DNA of 64,000 nt, from positions 2,418,001 through 2,482,000 of the forward strand of contig NZ_CP197465.1 of the NCBI RefSeq assembly GCF_052180275.1, given 5' to 3'. Made by a program: the position numbers and the translations under genes. The stretch comes from Kumtagia sp052180275. GTDB lineage: Bacteria; Pseudomonadota; Alphaproteobacteria; Rhizobiales; Rhizobiaceae. This document shows, piece after piece, positions 50,659-59,701 of the stretch; the first letter of the stretch is position 1; every line of letters starts with the position of its first letter. A model generated the notes under the pieces. That model was not told the origin of the DNA. It worked only from the letters and a program-made list of their open reading frames with translations, and did no database searches.

Positions 50659-51576
50659 TTAACTGCCAGAGCGTGGGGGCCGACCGATGGTGCGCTTGAA
50701 GGCATGAGCGAACGCACTTTGGGAGTTGTAGCCGACGGTCTCGGCAACGGCGGCCACAGCTTGGCCGGTGTCAAGCTTTCGCTGCGCCAGCACCATGCGC
50801 CAACGGATAAGGTAATCGATCGGCGGGCAGCCGACTCGCGTCGAGAAACGGTCCGTGAACGCCGAACGCGACATACCGACCTCCGCCGCCAGCATCGGCA
50901 CGGTCCAGCGACGTGCGACGTCCCCATGCATCATTCGGAGTGCCCTACCAATCCGAGGGTCTGCCAAGGCGGTGATCCAGCCGACGCTGTCTGACGGGCT
51001 AGTTGCGACATAGGCACGAACCGCCTCGACGATGAGGATTTCCGCCAGCCGTTCGGCAACGAGCGAGCCGCCGACCGCTCCGTGGTCGACTTCCGCCCGC
51101 AAGGACTTGAGCGTCCGGGCGACGGCTTCAGCACTCGGAGACGTCCGATCTACACGCAGGAACGTGGGCAGGGCATCCAGAACGAACGAGGCGCTGCCAT
51201 CCGCAAAGCCGCTACCGCCACCAATCATGACAGTTTCACGCCCATCGCCAAGACGCACAATGTCCTGTCCCGGTGAGGCGTAGAGCGACATGCCGTCGAT
51301 AGGTTCGAGCGTCGGATCACTCGCTACGGTGTATCGCGTATCGCTGAGCAGAAAGACGTCGCCTTCCACCAAGGCTTCCGGGGGATGATCGGGAAGAAGG
51401 AGCCAGCATCGACCGTGCGTGAGCGCGACGAATTTCAGCCGCGCCCGCCCATCGAAAGCGAGCGCCCAGTCGCCTGCCGCTTCGAGGCCGGTCCCACGAA
51501 CGCTCCGCGCACCGAGCGCTGCAAGGACCTCGGAGAATGGATCGCGCATCATTCTGGCGGATTGCGATAAAAACAT
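50659..51576 (-). CDS. AraC-family transcriptional regulator
   Basis: This 305-residue regulator has an N-terminal cupin-type sensing domain (AraC_binding-like) and a C-terminal double helix-turn-helix (about residues 205-300: WTVPMLAAEVGMSRSAFTDR and then AVAAVAETVGYNSQSAFAHA). The ATG at 51576 has AAGGAG upstream. It is divergent from an SDR oxidoreductase, which it probably controls from the short shared gap (72 bp). Confidence 0.92.
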   Translation of the reverse strand: MFLSQSARMMRDPFSEVLAALGARSVRGTGLEAAGDWALAFDGRARLKFVALTHGRCWLLLPDHPPEALVEGDVFLLSDTRYTVASDPTLEPIDGMSLYASPGQDIVRLGDGRETVMIGGGSGFADGSASFVLDALPTFLRVDRTSPSAEAVARTLKSLRAEVDHGAVGGSLVAERLAEILIVEAVRAYVATSPSDSVGWITALADPRIGRALRMMHGDVARRWTVPMLAAEVGMSRSAFTDRFSTRVGCPPIDYLIRWRMVLAQRKLDTGQAVAAVAETVGYNSQSAFAHAFKRTIGRPPRSGS

Positions 51577-51648
51577 GGCTCCTTGAGCATAGATCATCCG
51601 GCGGCCCGTGCATAGGTTAGGCTTCGTATTGCAAAGATGGAGCCTTCC

Positions 51649-52386
51649 ATGTCGATTCAGAACAAGACCGTTGTTGTTACCGGAGCCGGGCGCGGGATCG
51701 GCCGAGCGACCGCCATTCACTTGGCCGCACGCGGCGCGCGCCTGGTTCTCGGCGCGCGAAGCGAGGCGGAGATAGCCGCGCTCGCAGGCGAGATTGAAGA
51801 AGCGGGTGGCGAGGCGGCCTATCGGAGAACCGACGTCACAAAGCGGGGGGATCTCGAGGCATTGGTCGGTCTTGCTTGCGAGCGGTTCGGACGGCTCGAC
51901 GTCATGGTCAACAATGCCGGCATCGGGCCGCTCTCCCGCTTCGACCAACTGCGCGTTGAAGATTGGGATGCCATGATCGACGTGAACCTGAAGGGCACGC
52001 TCTACAGCATCGCTGCGGCGCTGCCGGTATTCGCCCGCCAGGAAAAAGGCCACGTCGTCAACGTCCTGTCGACGGCCGGCATCAAGATCCTGCCGACGAT
52101 GGGCGTCTATGCCGCCACCAAGAACGCCCTGCGAACCGCCACCGAAGTGCTGCGACAGGAATCAAGTCGGCACCTGCGTGTGACGGAAGTGTCCCCTGGT
52201 TTTATCGACACGAATTTCGCGGATACCTCGATCGCCGATCCGGACTTGAAAGAGGCGTTCCGGAAACGCAAGGAAGAAATCGCCATTTCGCCCGATGCAA
52301 TCGCACGCGCGGTGGCCTTCGCAATTGAACAGCCCGACGACGTCGAAATTGGCAGTATCGTGGTACGTCCAGCCGCGCAGGACTGA
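51649..52386 (+). CDS. Short-chain dehydrogenase/reductase
   Basis: This 245-residue SDR has the cofactor motif TGAGRGIG (about residues 11-18), NNAG (about 88-91), an active-site Tyr-Lys in YAATK (about 150-154), and DVNLKGTLYSI. An Arg-rich early region suggests NADP(H) preference. It is expressed divergently from an AraC regulator; the substrate is unknown. Confidence 0.93.
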   Translation: MSIQNKTVVVTGAGRGIGRATAIHLAARGARLVLGARSEAEIAALAGEIEEAGGEAAYRRTDVTKRGDLEALVGLACERFGRLDVMVNNAGIGPLSRFDQLRVEDWDAMIDVNLKGTLYSIAAALPVFARQEKGHVVNVLSTAGIKILPTMGVYAATKNALRTATEVLRQESSRHLRVTEVSPGFIDTNFADTSIADPDLKEAFRKRKEEIAISPDAIARAVAFAIEQPDDVEIGSIVVRPAAQD

Positions 52387-52623
52387 TGCTGAACGGGCGC
52401 ATTGGGTCGCCCTGTCTGCCAAGCGTGAACGTCCTTTAACGTGAATAGAACAACCCATTGAAGGTCTGCAATGGGGTCGGAACGGACATTCAAACTGGAA
52501 CCCTGCCGGAAGATCACGGGCCGCCGCTTCGTTTGTCAAATGCCGATCAAGTTGATTTGACGCCGGCTTGCGCGCAATCCGTGCGAAGCTGGCCTTGCCG
52601 TCCTCCAGCCGGAGATCGTCGAC

Positions 52624-53235
52624 ATGTTCACAAAAAACCTTCCGATCGCATTCGCCGTACTGCTTGCCCTGGCTGCCGGCGCCACGCCGGGCTGGGCGGC
52701 CGACACCGCGCGGGTGCGCGGCACGGTTGCCGGCATCGAAGGCCCGATGCTGAGTGTCAAGACGCGCGAGGGCGACACGGCGGCGATCAAGCTCACGGAA
52801 GGCTGGCAGATTTCCGGCATCAAGGCTGCTTCGATCGGCGACATCAAGCCGGGCGATTTCCTGGGTATAGCCTCGGTGCCCAGGGCGGATGGCGGCGACG
52901 GCGCGCTGGAAGTGGTGATCTTCCCAGCCGCCATGAAGGGCGCTGGCGAAGGCAGCCGGCCATGGGACCTGCAGCCCAACAGCAGCATGACCAACGGCAC
53001 GGTGGAGGAAGCCGTTTCGCAGGTCGACGGGCGCGTGGTGACGCTTTCCTACCATGGCCAGCAGCGCACGATCGCCATTCCCGACAATGTGCCGGTGGTC
53101 ACTTTCGCGCCGGCCACCGAAGCCGACGTCAAACCCGGCGCGCCGGTCTTCGTCTTTGCCGAGCGCGGCGCCGATGGTGCGCTTGCCGCCAACCGGGTGG
53201 TCGTCGGCAACAATGGCGTCGCGCCGCCGATGTGA
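52624..53235 (+). CDS. Secreted hypothetical protein with repeated beta-type segments
   Basis: This 203-residue protein has a signal peptide (MFTKNLPIAFAVLLALAAGATPGWA). The mature part contains two similar modules: VRGTVAGIEGPMLSVKTREG and GTVEEAVSQVDGRVVTLSYH, each followed by a phrase such as IKPGDFLGIA or VKPGAPVFVF. This suggests a duplicated OB-like/DUF5666-like fold. Probably periplasmic; function unknown. Confidence 0.75.
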   Translation: MFTKNLPIAFAVLLALAAGATPGWAADTARVRGTVAGIEGPMLSVKTREGDTAAIKLTEGWQISGIKAASIGDIKPGDFLGIASVPRADGGDGALEVVIFPAAMKGAGEGSRPWDLQPNSSMTNGTVEEAVSQVDGRVVTLSYHGQQRTIAIPDNVPVVTFAPATEADVKPGAPVFVFAERGADGALAANRVVVGNNGVAPPM

Positions 53236-53380
53236 TCTTTCGGAGCGGGTGGGGGGAGGGGCTGCGACGTCCCCCCGCGCCGGCGGTCGCTGGCCGAGCG
53301 TTTTGGCGGATCTTGCCCTGTCTGCCTGGTGAGCGAGCCGGTAGGGTGATCGCCCGATCCCGCCTCCGTTCGATGCCGCC

Positions 53381-54145
53381 ATGCTGGATTTTCCCGTCGC
53401 CGACCATTCGGGCGGCGAATTGCTGTTCCTTTTTGCAGCCGCGCTGGTTGCCGGGCTGGCGCGTGGCTTTTCCGGCTTCGGGGCGGCGCTGATCTTCATT
53501 CCGCTGGCAAGCGCGGCGGTCGGGCCGAAGGTCGCCGCGCCGCTGCTGCTGGTCATCGATCTTGTGACGACGGTCGGCATGCTGCCCAATGCCTGGCGGC
53601 TGGCCGACAGGCCAAGCGTCGGCACGATGTCGGCCGGCGCCTTCTTCGGCGTTCCGGCCGGCGCCTATATCCTCGCCACCGCCGACCCGCTGGCGATCCG
53701 CTGGGCGATCGTCGGCCTGGTGGTGGCGATGCTCGGCCTGCTCGCCTCGGGATGGCGCTATCATGGGCGGCCGAAGACGACGGTCACCGTGTTTGTCGGC
53801 ATGCTGGCGGGCTTCTGCTCGGGCGCGGCGCAGGCGGGCGGTCCGCCGGTCGTCGCCTATTGGCTCGGCGGTGCGATACCGCGGCATACGGTGCGCGCCA
53901 ACATCGTGCTCTATTTCGCGATTTCCAGCGTGCTGTCGATCGCCTCCTACGTCGCTGGCGATCTGTTCGTCCGCGACGTCTTCCTGCTCAGCCTGCTGTC
54001 AGCGCCGGCCTATGGGATCGGGCTGTTCGGCGGATCGCACATGTTCGGCCTGGCGAGCGAGGTGACGTTCCGCCGGTTGTGCTACTGGCTGATCGGCGTG
54101 GCGGCGCTCGTCAGCCTGCCGGTGCTGGACGGGATTTTGCGTTGA
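53381..54145 (+). CDS. TauE/SafE-family membrane transporter
   Basis: This 254-residue membrane protein has seven or eight helices in two homologous halves. The first half has GLARGFSGFGAALIFIPLAS (about residues 25-44) and the second FCSGAAQAGGPPVVAYWLGG (about 146-165), the repeated family motif. TauE/SafE proteins export sulfite, sulfoacetate or related anions. It precedes chrB by 104 bp; whether the two act together is not known. Confidence 0.9.
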   Translation: MLDFPVADHSGGELLFLFAAALVAGLARGFSGFGAALIFIPLASAAVGPKVAAPLLLVIDLVTTVGMLPNAWRLADRPSVGTMSAGAFFGVPAGAYILATADPLAIRWAIVGLVVAMLGLLASGWRYHGRPKTTVTVFVGMLAGFCSGAAQAGGPPVVAYWLGGAIPRHTVRANIVLYFAISSVLSIASYVAGDLFVRDVFLLSLLSAPAYGIGLFGGSHMFGLASEVTFRRLCYWLIGVAALVSLPVLDGILR

Positions 54146-54249
54146 ACAAAGGCAAGACAAGGACTATGCTTTTCTGATCGGGGGCATGGTGGACTCCCCG
54201 TGAGGCTTTTGCCCAAGTTCCGCCTTCGCAGGCTATGCGGAGGAAATCC

Positions 54250-55062
54250 ATGCCTCGCTATCTCTCGCCCTCTGAACTCATTCCGCTCGTCGGCACCAGC
54301 CGGTCGCCTCTCTTCGTCGATGTGCGGCGGCCGGCAGCCCTCGCCGCTTCGCCGGTTCGCATCGCCGGCGCCATCTGGCGCGATCACATGACGGTCGGCG
54401 AGGTTCTGCCACCGTCATCGGATCGACAACCGGTCGTGGTCTATTGCGCCCATGGTCACAATGTCAGCGAGATAGCGGTGGCGAATCTGATCGCCGCCGG
54501 CGTCGATGTGGCCGTGCTTGAAGGCGGATTCGACGCCTGGAATGCGGCAAAGGGTCCGACCGCCGCGCGTGAGGCGCCGTGCATGGAGACCGGGTTGCCC
54601 GTTCCAAGCGTCTGGGTGACAAGGGAGCGGCCCAAGATCGACCGCATCGCTTGCCCCTGGCTGATACGCCGGTTCATCGATCCGTTTGCGGTGTTCCACT
54701 TCGTTGCCGCCGAGTGGGTCGTCGACATCGCCCTCGAAACCGGCTGGATACCGTTCGATGTCAAGGACGTGCATTATTCGCACCGCGGCGAGGACTGCAC
54801 CTTCGACACGCTGATCGCCGAGTTCGGCCTTTGCGAACCGGCGCTCCTGCACCTGGCAAGGATCGTCCGCGGCGCCGACACCGCTCGCCTGGATCTGGAG
54901 CCGCAGGCGGCCGGGCTGCTGGCGATTTCGCTCGGCCTGTCGGCCACGGAACGGGACGACCGAACGCAACTGGAAAAGGGCATGGTCCTTTACGACGCCC
55001 TCTACGGCTGGTGCCGCGATGCTGCGGGCGAAACGCACAACTGGCCGGCGAGAGCGGCGTAG
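54250..55062 (+). CDS. chrB: Rhodanese-ChrB fusion protein, chromate resistance
   Basis: This 270-residue protein has an N-terminal rhodanese domain (about 1-105) with the loop YCAHGHN; its active-site Cys (about residue 65) is in VVVYCAHGHNVSEIA. The C-terminal ChrB domain (about 120-270) has RPKIDRIACPWLIRRFIDP. ChrB proteins sense chromate or regulate and aid ChrA. Start ATG 54250. It lies directly upstream of chrA with no gap. Confidence 0.92.
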   Translation: MPRYLSPSELIPLVGTSRSPLFVDVRRPAALAASPVRIAGAIWRDHMTVGEVLPPSSDRQPVVVYCAHGHNVSEIAVANLIAAGVDVAVLEGGFDAWNAAKGPTAAREAPCMETGLPVPSVWVTRERPKIDRIACPWLIRRFIDPFAVFHFVAAEWVVDIALETGWIPFDVKDVHYSHRGEDCTFDTLIAEFGLCEPALLHLARIVRGADTARLDLEPQAAGLLAISLGLSATERDDRTQLEKGMVLYDALYGWCRDAAGETHNWPARAA

Positions 55063-56415
55063 ATGCACCAGATGTTGGATGGGCCGGAAACGACACCGTT
55101 GGCCGGGGCGGCACGCCCGAGCCTTGGCGAGGCCACCCGCGTGTTCGGCAAGATCGGGCTGCTGTCCTTCGGCGGCCCGGCCGGGCAGATCGCGCTGATG
55201 CATCGCATCCTGGTCGACGAAAAACGCTGGCTGGACGAGCCGCGTTTCCTGCATGCGCTGAACTACTGCATGCTGCTGCCCGGACCGGAAGCGATGCAAC
55301 TCGCCACCTATTCCGGCTGGCTGCTGCACGGCGTGCGCGGCGGGCTGATCGCGGGCCTGCTATTCGTGCTGCCGGGCGCTGTCGTGATCACCGCATTGTC
55401 GGCGGTCTACATGCTTTTGGGGCATGTGACGCTGGTGCAGGGTTTCCTGTTCGGGCTGAAGGCGGCGGTGCTGGCCGTGGTGCTGGAGGCGCTGGTAAAA
55501 GTGTCGCGACGGGCGTTACTCGATGCGCCGGCGGTGTTCATCGCCGTTGCGGCTTTCGTCGCCATCGCGTTCCTGAAACTGCCGTTCCCGCTGATCATCT
55601 TTGGCGCGGCGGCGGCTGGCGCGGCAAGGCATTTGGTCGCGAGGGATCGGTCGCGCCCGGTCTCCGGGCCTGCCGCGGACCAGGCCATGCCGGAATGGGC
55701 GCGGCCGAGCTGGCGGCGATTTGCCTCCACTCTCGCCGTGTGGCTGGCGGTCTGGCTGGTGCCGCTGACAGGGCTCTATCTCCTGCTGGGGGGAGGGCAT
55801 GTGTTCACCGCCGAGGCCGGTTTCTTCTCGAAGATGGCGATGGTCACCTTCGGCGGCGCCTATGCGGTGCTGGCCTATGTGGCGCAGCAGGCGGTTGAAA
55901 TCTACGGCTGGCTGAAGCCGGACGAGATGCTGGCCGGGCTCGGCCTTGCCGAAACCACGCCGGGTCCGCTGATCCTGGTGCTGGTGTTTGTCGGTTTCCT
56001 CGGAGGGGCGCGGCTCTCCGGCCTCGACCCTCTGGCCGGCGGGCTGGCGGGCGCGGCGGTGACGCTGTGGTTTACCTTCGTGCCTTGCTTCCTGTGGATC
56101 TTCGTCGGCGCGCCCTACGTCGAGACGGTGCGCCGCGTGCGCTGGCTGGCGGCCGCGCTTGCCGCCGTCACGGCAGCGGTGGTCGGCATCATCGCCAATC
56201 TTGCCGTCTGGTTCGGGCTGCATGTGCTGTTCGGCAGGGTGGACGAGGCGAGGGCAGGGCCGTTCAGCCTGCCGGTACCCGACTTTTCCAGCTTCGACTG
56301 GCTTGCTGCCCTGATCGCGCTCGCCGCGGCGGTCGCGCTGCTGCGGTTCAAGGCGAACATGCTATTGGTTTTGGCTGTTGCCGCACTGGCGGGCGGGCTC
56401 CGCGAATTTGTTTAG
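55063..56415 (+). CDS. chrA: Chromate efflux transporter ChrA (CHR family)
   Basis: This 450-residue long-chain CHR transporter has two homologous membrane halves. The N-terminal half starts GKIGLLSFGGPAGQIALMHR (about residues 29-48), with the PGPEAMQLATYSGWLLHG segment. The second half has a related FGGAYAVLAYVAQQAVE (about 263-279) and TTPGPLILVLVFVGFLGG. It exports chromate using the proton gradient. Its start is directly after the chrB stop, so the two are translationally linked. Confidence 0.95.
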   Translation: MHQMLDGPETTPLAGAARPSLGEATRVFGKIGLLSFGGPAGQIALMHRILVDEKRWLDEPRFLHALNYCMLLPGPEAMQLATYSGWLLHGVRGGLIAGLLFVLPGAVVITALSAVYMLLGHVTLVQGFLFGLKAAVLAVVLEALVKVSRRALLDAPAVFIAVAAFVAIAFLKLPFPLIIFGAAAAGAARHLVARDRSRPVSGPAADQAMPEWARPSWRRFASTLAVWLAVWLVPLTGLYLLLGGGHVFTAEAGFFSKMAMVTFGGAYAVLAYVAQQAVEIYGWLKPDEMLAGLGLAETTPGPLILVLVFVGFLGGARLSGLDPLAGGLAGAAVTLWFTFVPCFLWIFVGAPYVETVRRVRWLAAALAAVTAAVVGIIANLAVWFGLHVLFGRVDEARAGPFSLPVPDFSSFDWLAALIALAAAVALLRFKANMLLVLAVAALAGGLREFV

Positions 56416-56511
56416 AACCCGTCGTCCCCTAGGGCCTCCCGAAGGGATTGCACCTGGAGCATTGCAGGCGATCCTGTTTTCGCCGGAAATGCTCCAGCCC
56501 CCGGAAGCCAC

Positions 56512-57375
56512 CTAAAGGAAGGCCGCGAGCGACGGGTCGAGCGGTGTCGATGCCAGATTGCCCATATGGACGAAGCCGGCGTGCCGGTTCGAGCCGTCGA
56601 CATCGACCGACGCCCAGCGCGTCAGGTAGCGTTTCTTCGAGCCGGGCGTTGGGTGAATGCAATCCGCCTTGGCGCCATAGGCGATGGAGCGGATGTGAAC
56701 GGTGGCACCGTTGCCTAGCGTCCGCAGGATTGGAGATGTACTGTTCGGGGACCGCCGCAGGTTCAACGTTCCGTCGGGAGACTGAACCGTCGTGCGGAAG
56801 CCCAACTCTGGCGGATTGGGCAGCATTGCGTTGAGTTCGTCGAGATCGAATAGCGGGCCAGGGTCGAATTTGCCCATGATCGCGATGTCATGGTGTCCTA
56901 CCACCTCCGCGATCGGATAGGTTGCGATGATATCCTTGGCGATGCCCCTGACGGACGCGATCTGCGCGGCAGGATATTTCTCCCATCGCTGCATGCTCGC
57001 GTCGTCCGGATTGTAGATCAGCTTGCCTGGACCGTTCGGGACGCCGGGATCGAAAGCGAAGCCCTTGTTCATGAGGCAGATGCCGATCGAGCCGCGTGCA
57101 ACCGACGCGCCGAGTGTCACTCCGCTCCCGGCTTTCCAGTTGCTGAGGCCGGGGTGCAGGGCTGACTCGGTGAAGCGCCTCGTTTGAAAAGCATCGCCGT
57201 TCTTCTCGATCAGAATATGGTAGCTCAGCCGGGCGGCGTTGAGCGCAGCCACCGCCTGCGCGACGGTATTCGTGACGGAATAATGGATTACCAGTAGCTT
57301 CGGCGTCTGGTTGGCGCCGACATGGATTAGGGTCTTCTTCGGCAGTCCGGTGATGAAGTTATCCGTGATTGACAT
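56512..57375 (-). CDS. N-acetylmuramoyl-L-alanine amidase with SH3-like domain
   Basis: This 287-residue protein has an amidase_2 fold (about residues 20-185) with zinc ligands in LLVIHYSVTN, SALHPG or VGHHDIAIMG and DPGPLFDL. A C-terminal bacterial SH3-like domain (about 195-280) has GTLNLRRSPNSTSPILRTLG. There is no signal peptide, so it may act as an endolysin or be exported otherwise. Its isolated position suggests a phage or effector relic, which is inference. Confidence 0.85.
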   Translation of the reverse strand: MSITDNFITGLPKKTLIHVGANQTPKLLVIHYSVTNTVAQAVAALNAARLSYHILIEKNGDAFQTRRFTESALHPGLSNWKAGSGVTLGASVARGSIGICLMNKGFAFDPGVPNGPGKLIYNPDDASMQRWEKYPAAQIASVRGIAKDIIATYPIAEVVGHHDIAIMGKFDPGPLFDLDELNAMLPNPPELGFRTTVQSPDGTLNLRRSPNSTSPILRTLGNGATVHIRSIAYGAKADCIHPTPGSKKRYLTRWASVDVDGSNRHAGFVHMGNLASTPLDPSLAAFL

Positions 57376-57396
57376 GAGCCCCTCTCGGCCGGTAGC

Positions 57397-57783
57397 CTAC
57401 TTCGGCAGTTTGCCTTCACATTTTGCAGTGAACGATTCTCCGCCCGGCTTGCGCTCGTCGGTGAAGATCAGGGCCGTCCCGCCCTTGCTCGGCTCGGCGA
57501 TGATGACGGTCATCTTGGCCCCGTTCACCGTGGTGATCTCGCTGGTCAATACGGTTTCGTCCGCGGTCCGCTCGACAGTATAGGGACCGTCACCGGATGT
57601 CTCGAACGCTCCGAAGGAAAAGACGGGTCCTTCGACATTTGCGAACATATGGCAATTTTCCGAAGATCCGTCGAAGGTCAGGCACGAACATGACCAGTCG
57701 GGGGTCTTTTCCTCGTCGGCCAACGCCGACCATGACATCGCCAGCGAGATCAAGGATATCAACGCTGCAAATTTTCGATTCAT
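57397..57783 (-). CDS. Secreted hypothetical protein
   Basis: This 128-residue protein has a signal peptide (MNRKFAALISLISLAMSWSALA). The mature part contains TPDWSCSCLTFDGSSENCHM with three cysteines and a beta-rich remainder ending in a lone Cys. No family was recognised. It lies 21 bp upstream of the amidase gene on the same strand, so the two are probably co-transcribed; a possible immunity or inhibitor role is only a guess. Confidence 0.65.
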   Translation of the reverse strand: MNRKFAALISLISLAMSWSALADEEKTPDWSCSCLTFDGSSENCHMFANVEGPVFSFGAFETSGDGPYTVERTADETVLTSEITTVNGAKMTVIIAEPSKGGTALIFTDERKPGGESFTAKCEGKLPK

Positions 57784-58040
57784 TTCGGTCTAGCCTCCTG
57801 CTGTTCAACGGGACAAGACTGATGCACGAAAATGCCAGGAACTTAAAATTTTCGATTTTATATCGGCAGACCGAATTCCACGAAACGTTCTGTCGAACGG
57901 TCAGTTTATACTTTCAACGATGCTTTTCAACAGGAATTTTGAAAGCGCAAGGACGGTATTCCGTCCCGATGCGCGAGCAAACGGAACGCGGCAGCGACCT
58001 TGCGTGGTGGCTCAAGGCAGATCGGGCAAGAAAAGCCTGC

Positions 58041-58976
58041 TCAATCGAACAGGCTGGAGACGGACTCTTCCGTCGCGGTGCGCGAGATCGCCTCGCCGAT
58101 CAGGTCGGCGATGGAGACGACGCGGATGTTGTGGGCGTCGTTGACGCCTTGCGTCGGCTGAATCGAGTCGGTGATCACCAGTTCCTGCAGCTTCGAGCCG
58201 GTGATGCGCGCCACCGCGCCGCCGGACAGCACGCCGTGGGTGATGTAGGCCGTCACGCTGCTCGCGCCCTTCTCCAGCAGCGCGTCGGCGGCGTTGCACA
58301 GCGTGCCGCCGGAATCGACAATGTCGTCGAACAGGAGGCAGTCCTTGCCCTTCACGTCGCCGATGACATTCATCACTTCCGACTCGCCCGGCCGCTCGCG
58401 GCGCTTGTCGACGATGGCGAGCTGCGCGTCGACGCGCTTGGCCAGCGCCCGGGCGCGCACCACGCCGCCGACGTCCGGCGACACCACCATGACGTTGGCG
58501 AGCTGCTTGTATTTGGTCTTCACGTCGCGGGCCATCACCGGCACCGAGAACAGATTGTCGGTCGGGATGTCGAAGAAACCCTGGATCTGGCCGGCATGCA
58601 GGTCGAGCGTCAGCACGCGGTTGGCGCCGGCCCGCGCGATCATGTTGGCGACCAGCTTTGCCGAGATCGGCGTGCGGCCGGAGGCGCGGCGGTCCTGGCG
58701 GGCATAACCGAAATAAGGGATCACCGCCGTGATGCGCCGGGCGGAAGACCGCATGAAGGCGTCGATCATGATGAGCAATTCCATCAGATGATCGTTGGTC
58801 GGGAAGGAGGTCGACTGCAGGATGAAGACGTCCTCGCCGCGGACGTTCTCCTGGATCTCGACGAAGATCTCCTGGTCGGCGAAGCGCCGCACGGTCGCCT
58901 TGCCGATCGGGATGTTCAGGTAGCGGGCGACGCCCTCTGCAAGGGTCCTGTTGGAGTTGCCCGCAAATAGTTTCAT
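58041..58976 (-). CDS. prs: Ribose-phosphate pyrophosphokinase
   Basis: This 311-residue class I enzyme makes PRPP from ribose 5-phosphate and ATP. YARQDRRASGRTPISAKLVA, DLHAGQIQGFFDIPTDNL (about residues 128-145) and the PRPP loop LLFDDIVDSGGTLCNAADAL are diagnostic. It supplies Apt and nucleotide synthesis. Core gene in the conserved prs-rplY-pth neighbourhood of rhizobia, which here is interrupted. Confidence 0.96.
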   Translation of the reverse strand: MKLFAGNSNRTLAEGVARYLNIPIGKATVRRFADQEIFVEIQENVRGEDVFILQSTSFPTNDHLMELLIMIDAFMRSSARRITAVIPYFGYARQDRRASGRTPISAKLVANMIARAGANRVLTLDLHAGQIQGFFDIPTDNLFSVPVMARDVKTKYKQLANVMVVSPDVGGVVRARALAKRVDAQLAIVDKRRERPGESEVMNVIGDVKGKDCLLFDDIVDSGGTLCNAADALLEKGASSVTAYITHGVLSGGAVARITGSKLQELVITDSIQPTQGVNDAHNIRVVSIADLIGEAISRTATEESVSSLFD

Positions 58977-59085
58977 GTGCCGTTTCCGAAGGGGTGGGTA
59001 AGCGGGCTTTTAACCGCCCGCCGCGCTATTGCAAGCGCAAGCATGGGTACATCTTGGACAAATACGTTCCCGGCGGCGTTGCCGG

Positions 59086-59673
59086 TCACCCGCTGCGTCC
59101 GCCGATCCAGGCGGCAAGCTGGTCCATGGTGGCGTTGCCGATGGCCTGCATCGAAGCGGCCGGCACCGCGGCCCACCCTTCGCCACCGGCCGAAGCGGAT
59201 TTCTGCTGGCCGGAGATCCGGTGCACGCGGTTGCCGGTCGGGTCGTAGACGTCCCAGACATAGATGACGGTGGTTTCCTTGCCCTCGACCAGCGGGGTGA
59301 AATAACCTTTCAGCATCAGCGTCGCGGCAGGATCGGCGCTGCCCACCATGCGGATGCCGCGCTCACGGGCGCGGCTCGACAGCCGTTCCGAAAGCGATGT
59401 CGCCGCCTCGACCGAGGTTCCGACGATCGGGGCGATCTGGACGCGGGCGCTGGAGATCAGCGCGGCCGACTGCGCGGTCGTCGAAGGCACCGGAGCGGGC
59501 TGGCCGGGCGACGGCGAAGCATCGGGCGTGGTCGAGGATGTGGCGACCGGCGGCGTGATCGCCGAGGGTTCCAGCACGTCCTGGGTGTTCGTGCAGGCCG
59601 AGACGATCCCGGCCGCGAGCAGGATTGCAGCGACACCCAGCGTCGGTCTCTTGCCCTCGGACCTTTGGTTCAA
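59086..59673 (-). CDS. Putative lipoprotein
   Basis: A 195-residue protein with a signal ending in the lipobox VSAC (LGVAAILLAAGIVSACTNTQ). A Pro/Ser/Thr-rich linker (about residues 35-70) leads to a C-terminal domain with SSARVQIAPIVGTSVEAATS and YVWDVYDPTGNRVHRISGQ. This arrangement is conserved upstream of prs in rhizobia; the domain is unnamed to me. Probably an envelope protein. Confidence 0.8.
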   Translation of the reverse strand: MNQRSEGKRPTLGVAAILLAAGIVSACTNTQDVLEPSAITPPVATSSTTPDASPSPGQPAPVPSTTAQSAALISSARVQIAPIVGTSVEAATSLSERLSSRARERGIRMVGSADPAATLMLKGYFTPLVEGKETTVIYVWDVYDPTGNRVHRISGQQKSASAGGEGWAAVPAASMQAIGNATMDQLAAWIGGRSG

Positions 59674-59701
59674 TGCGCGGACCCTTTCGCCGACTGCCGA
59701 T

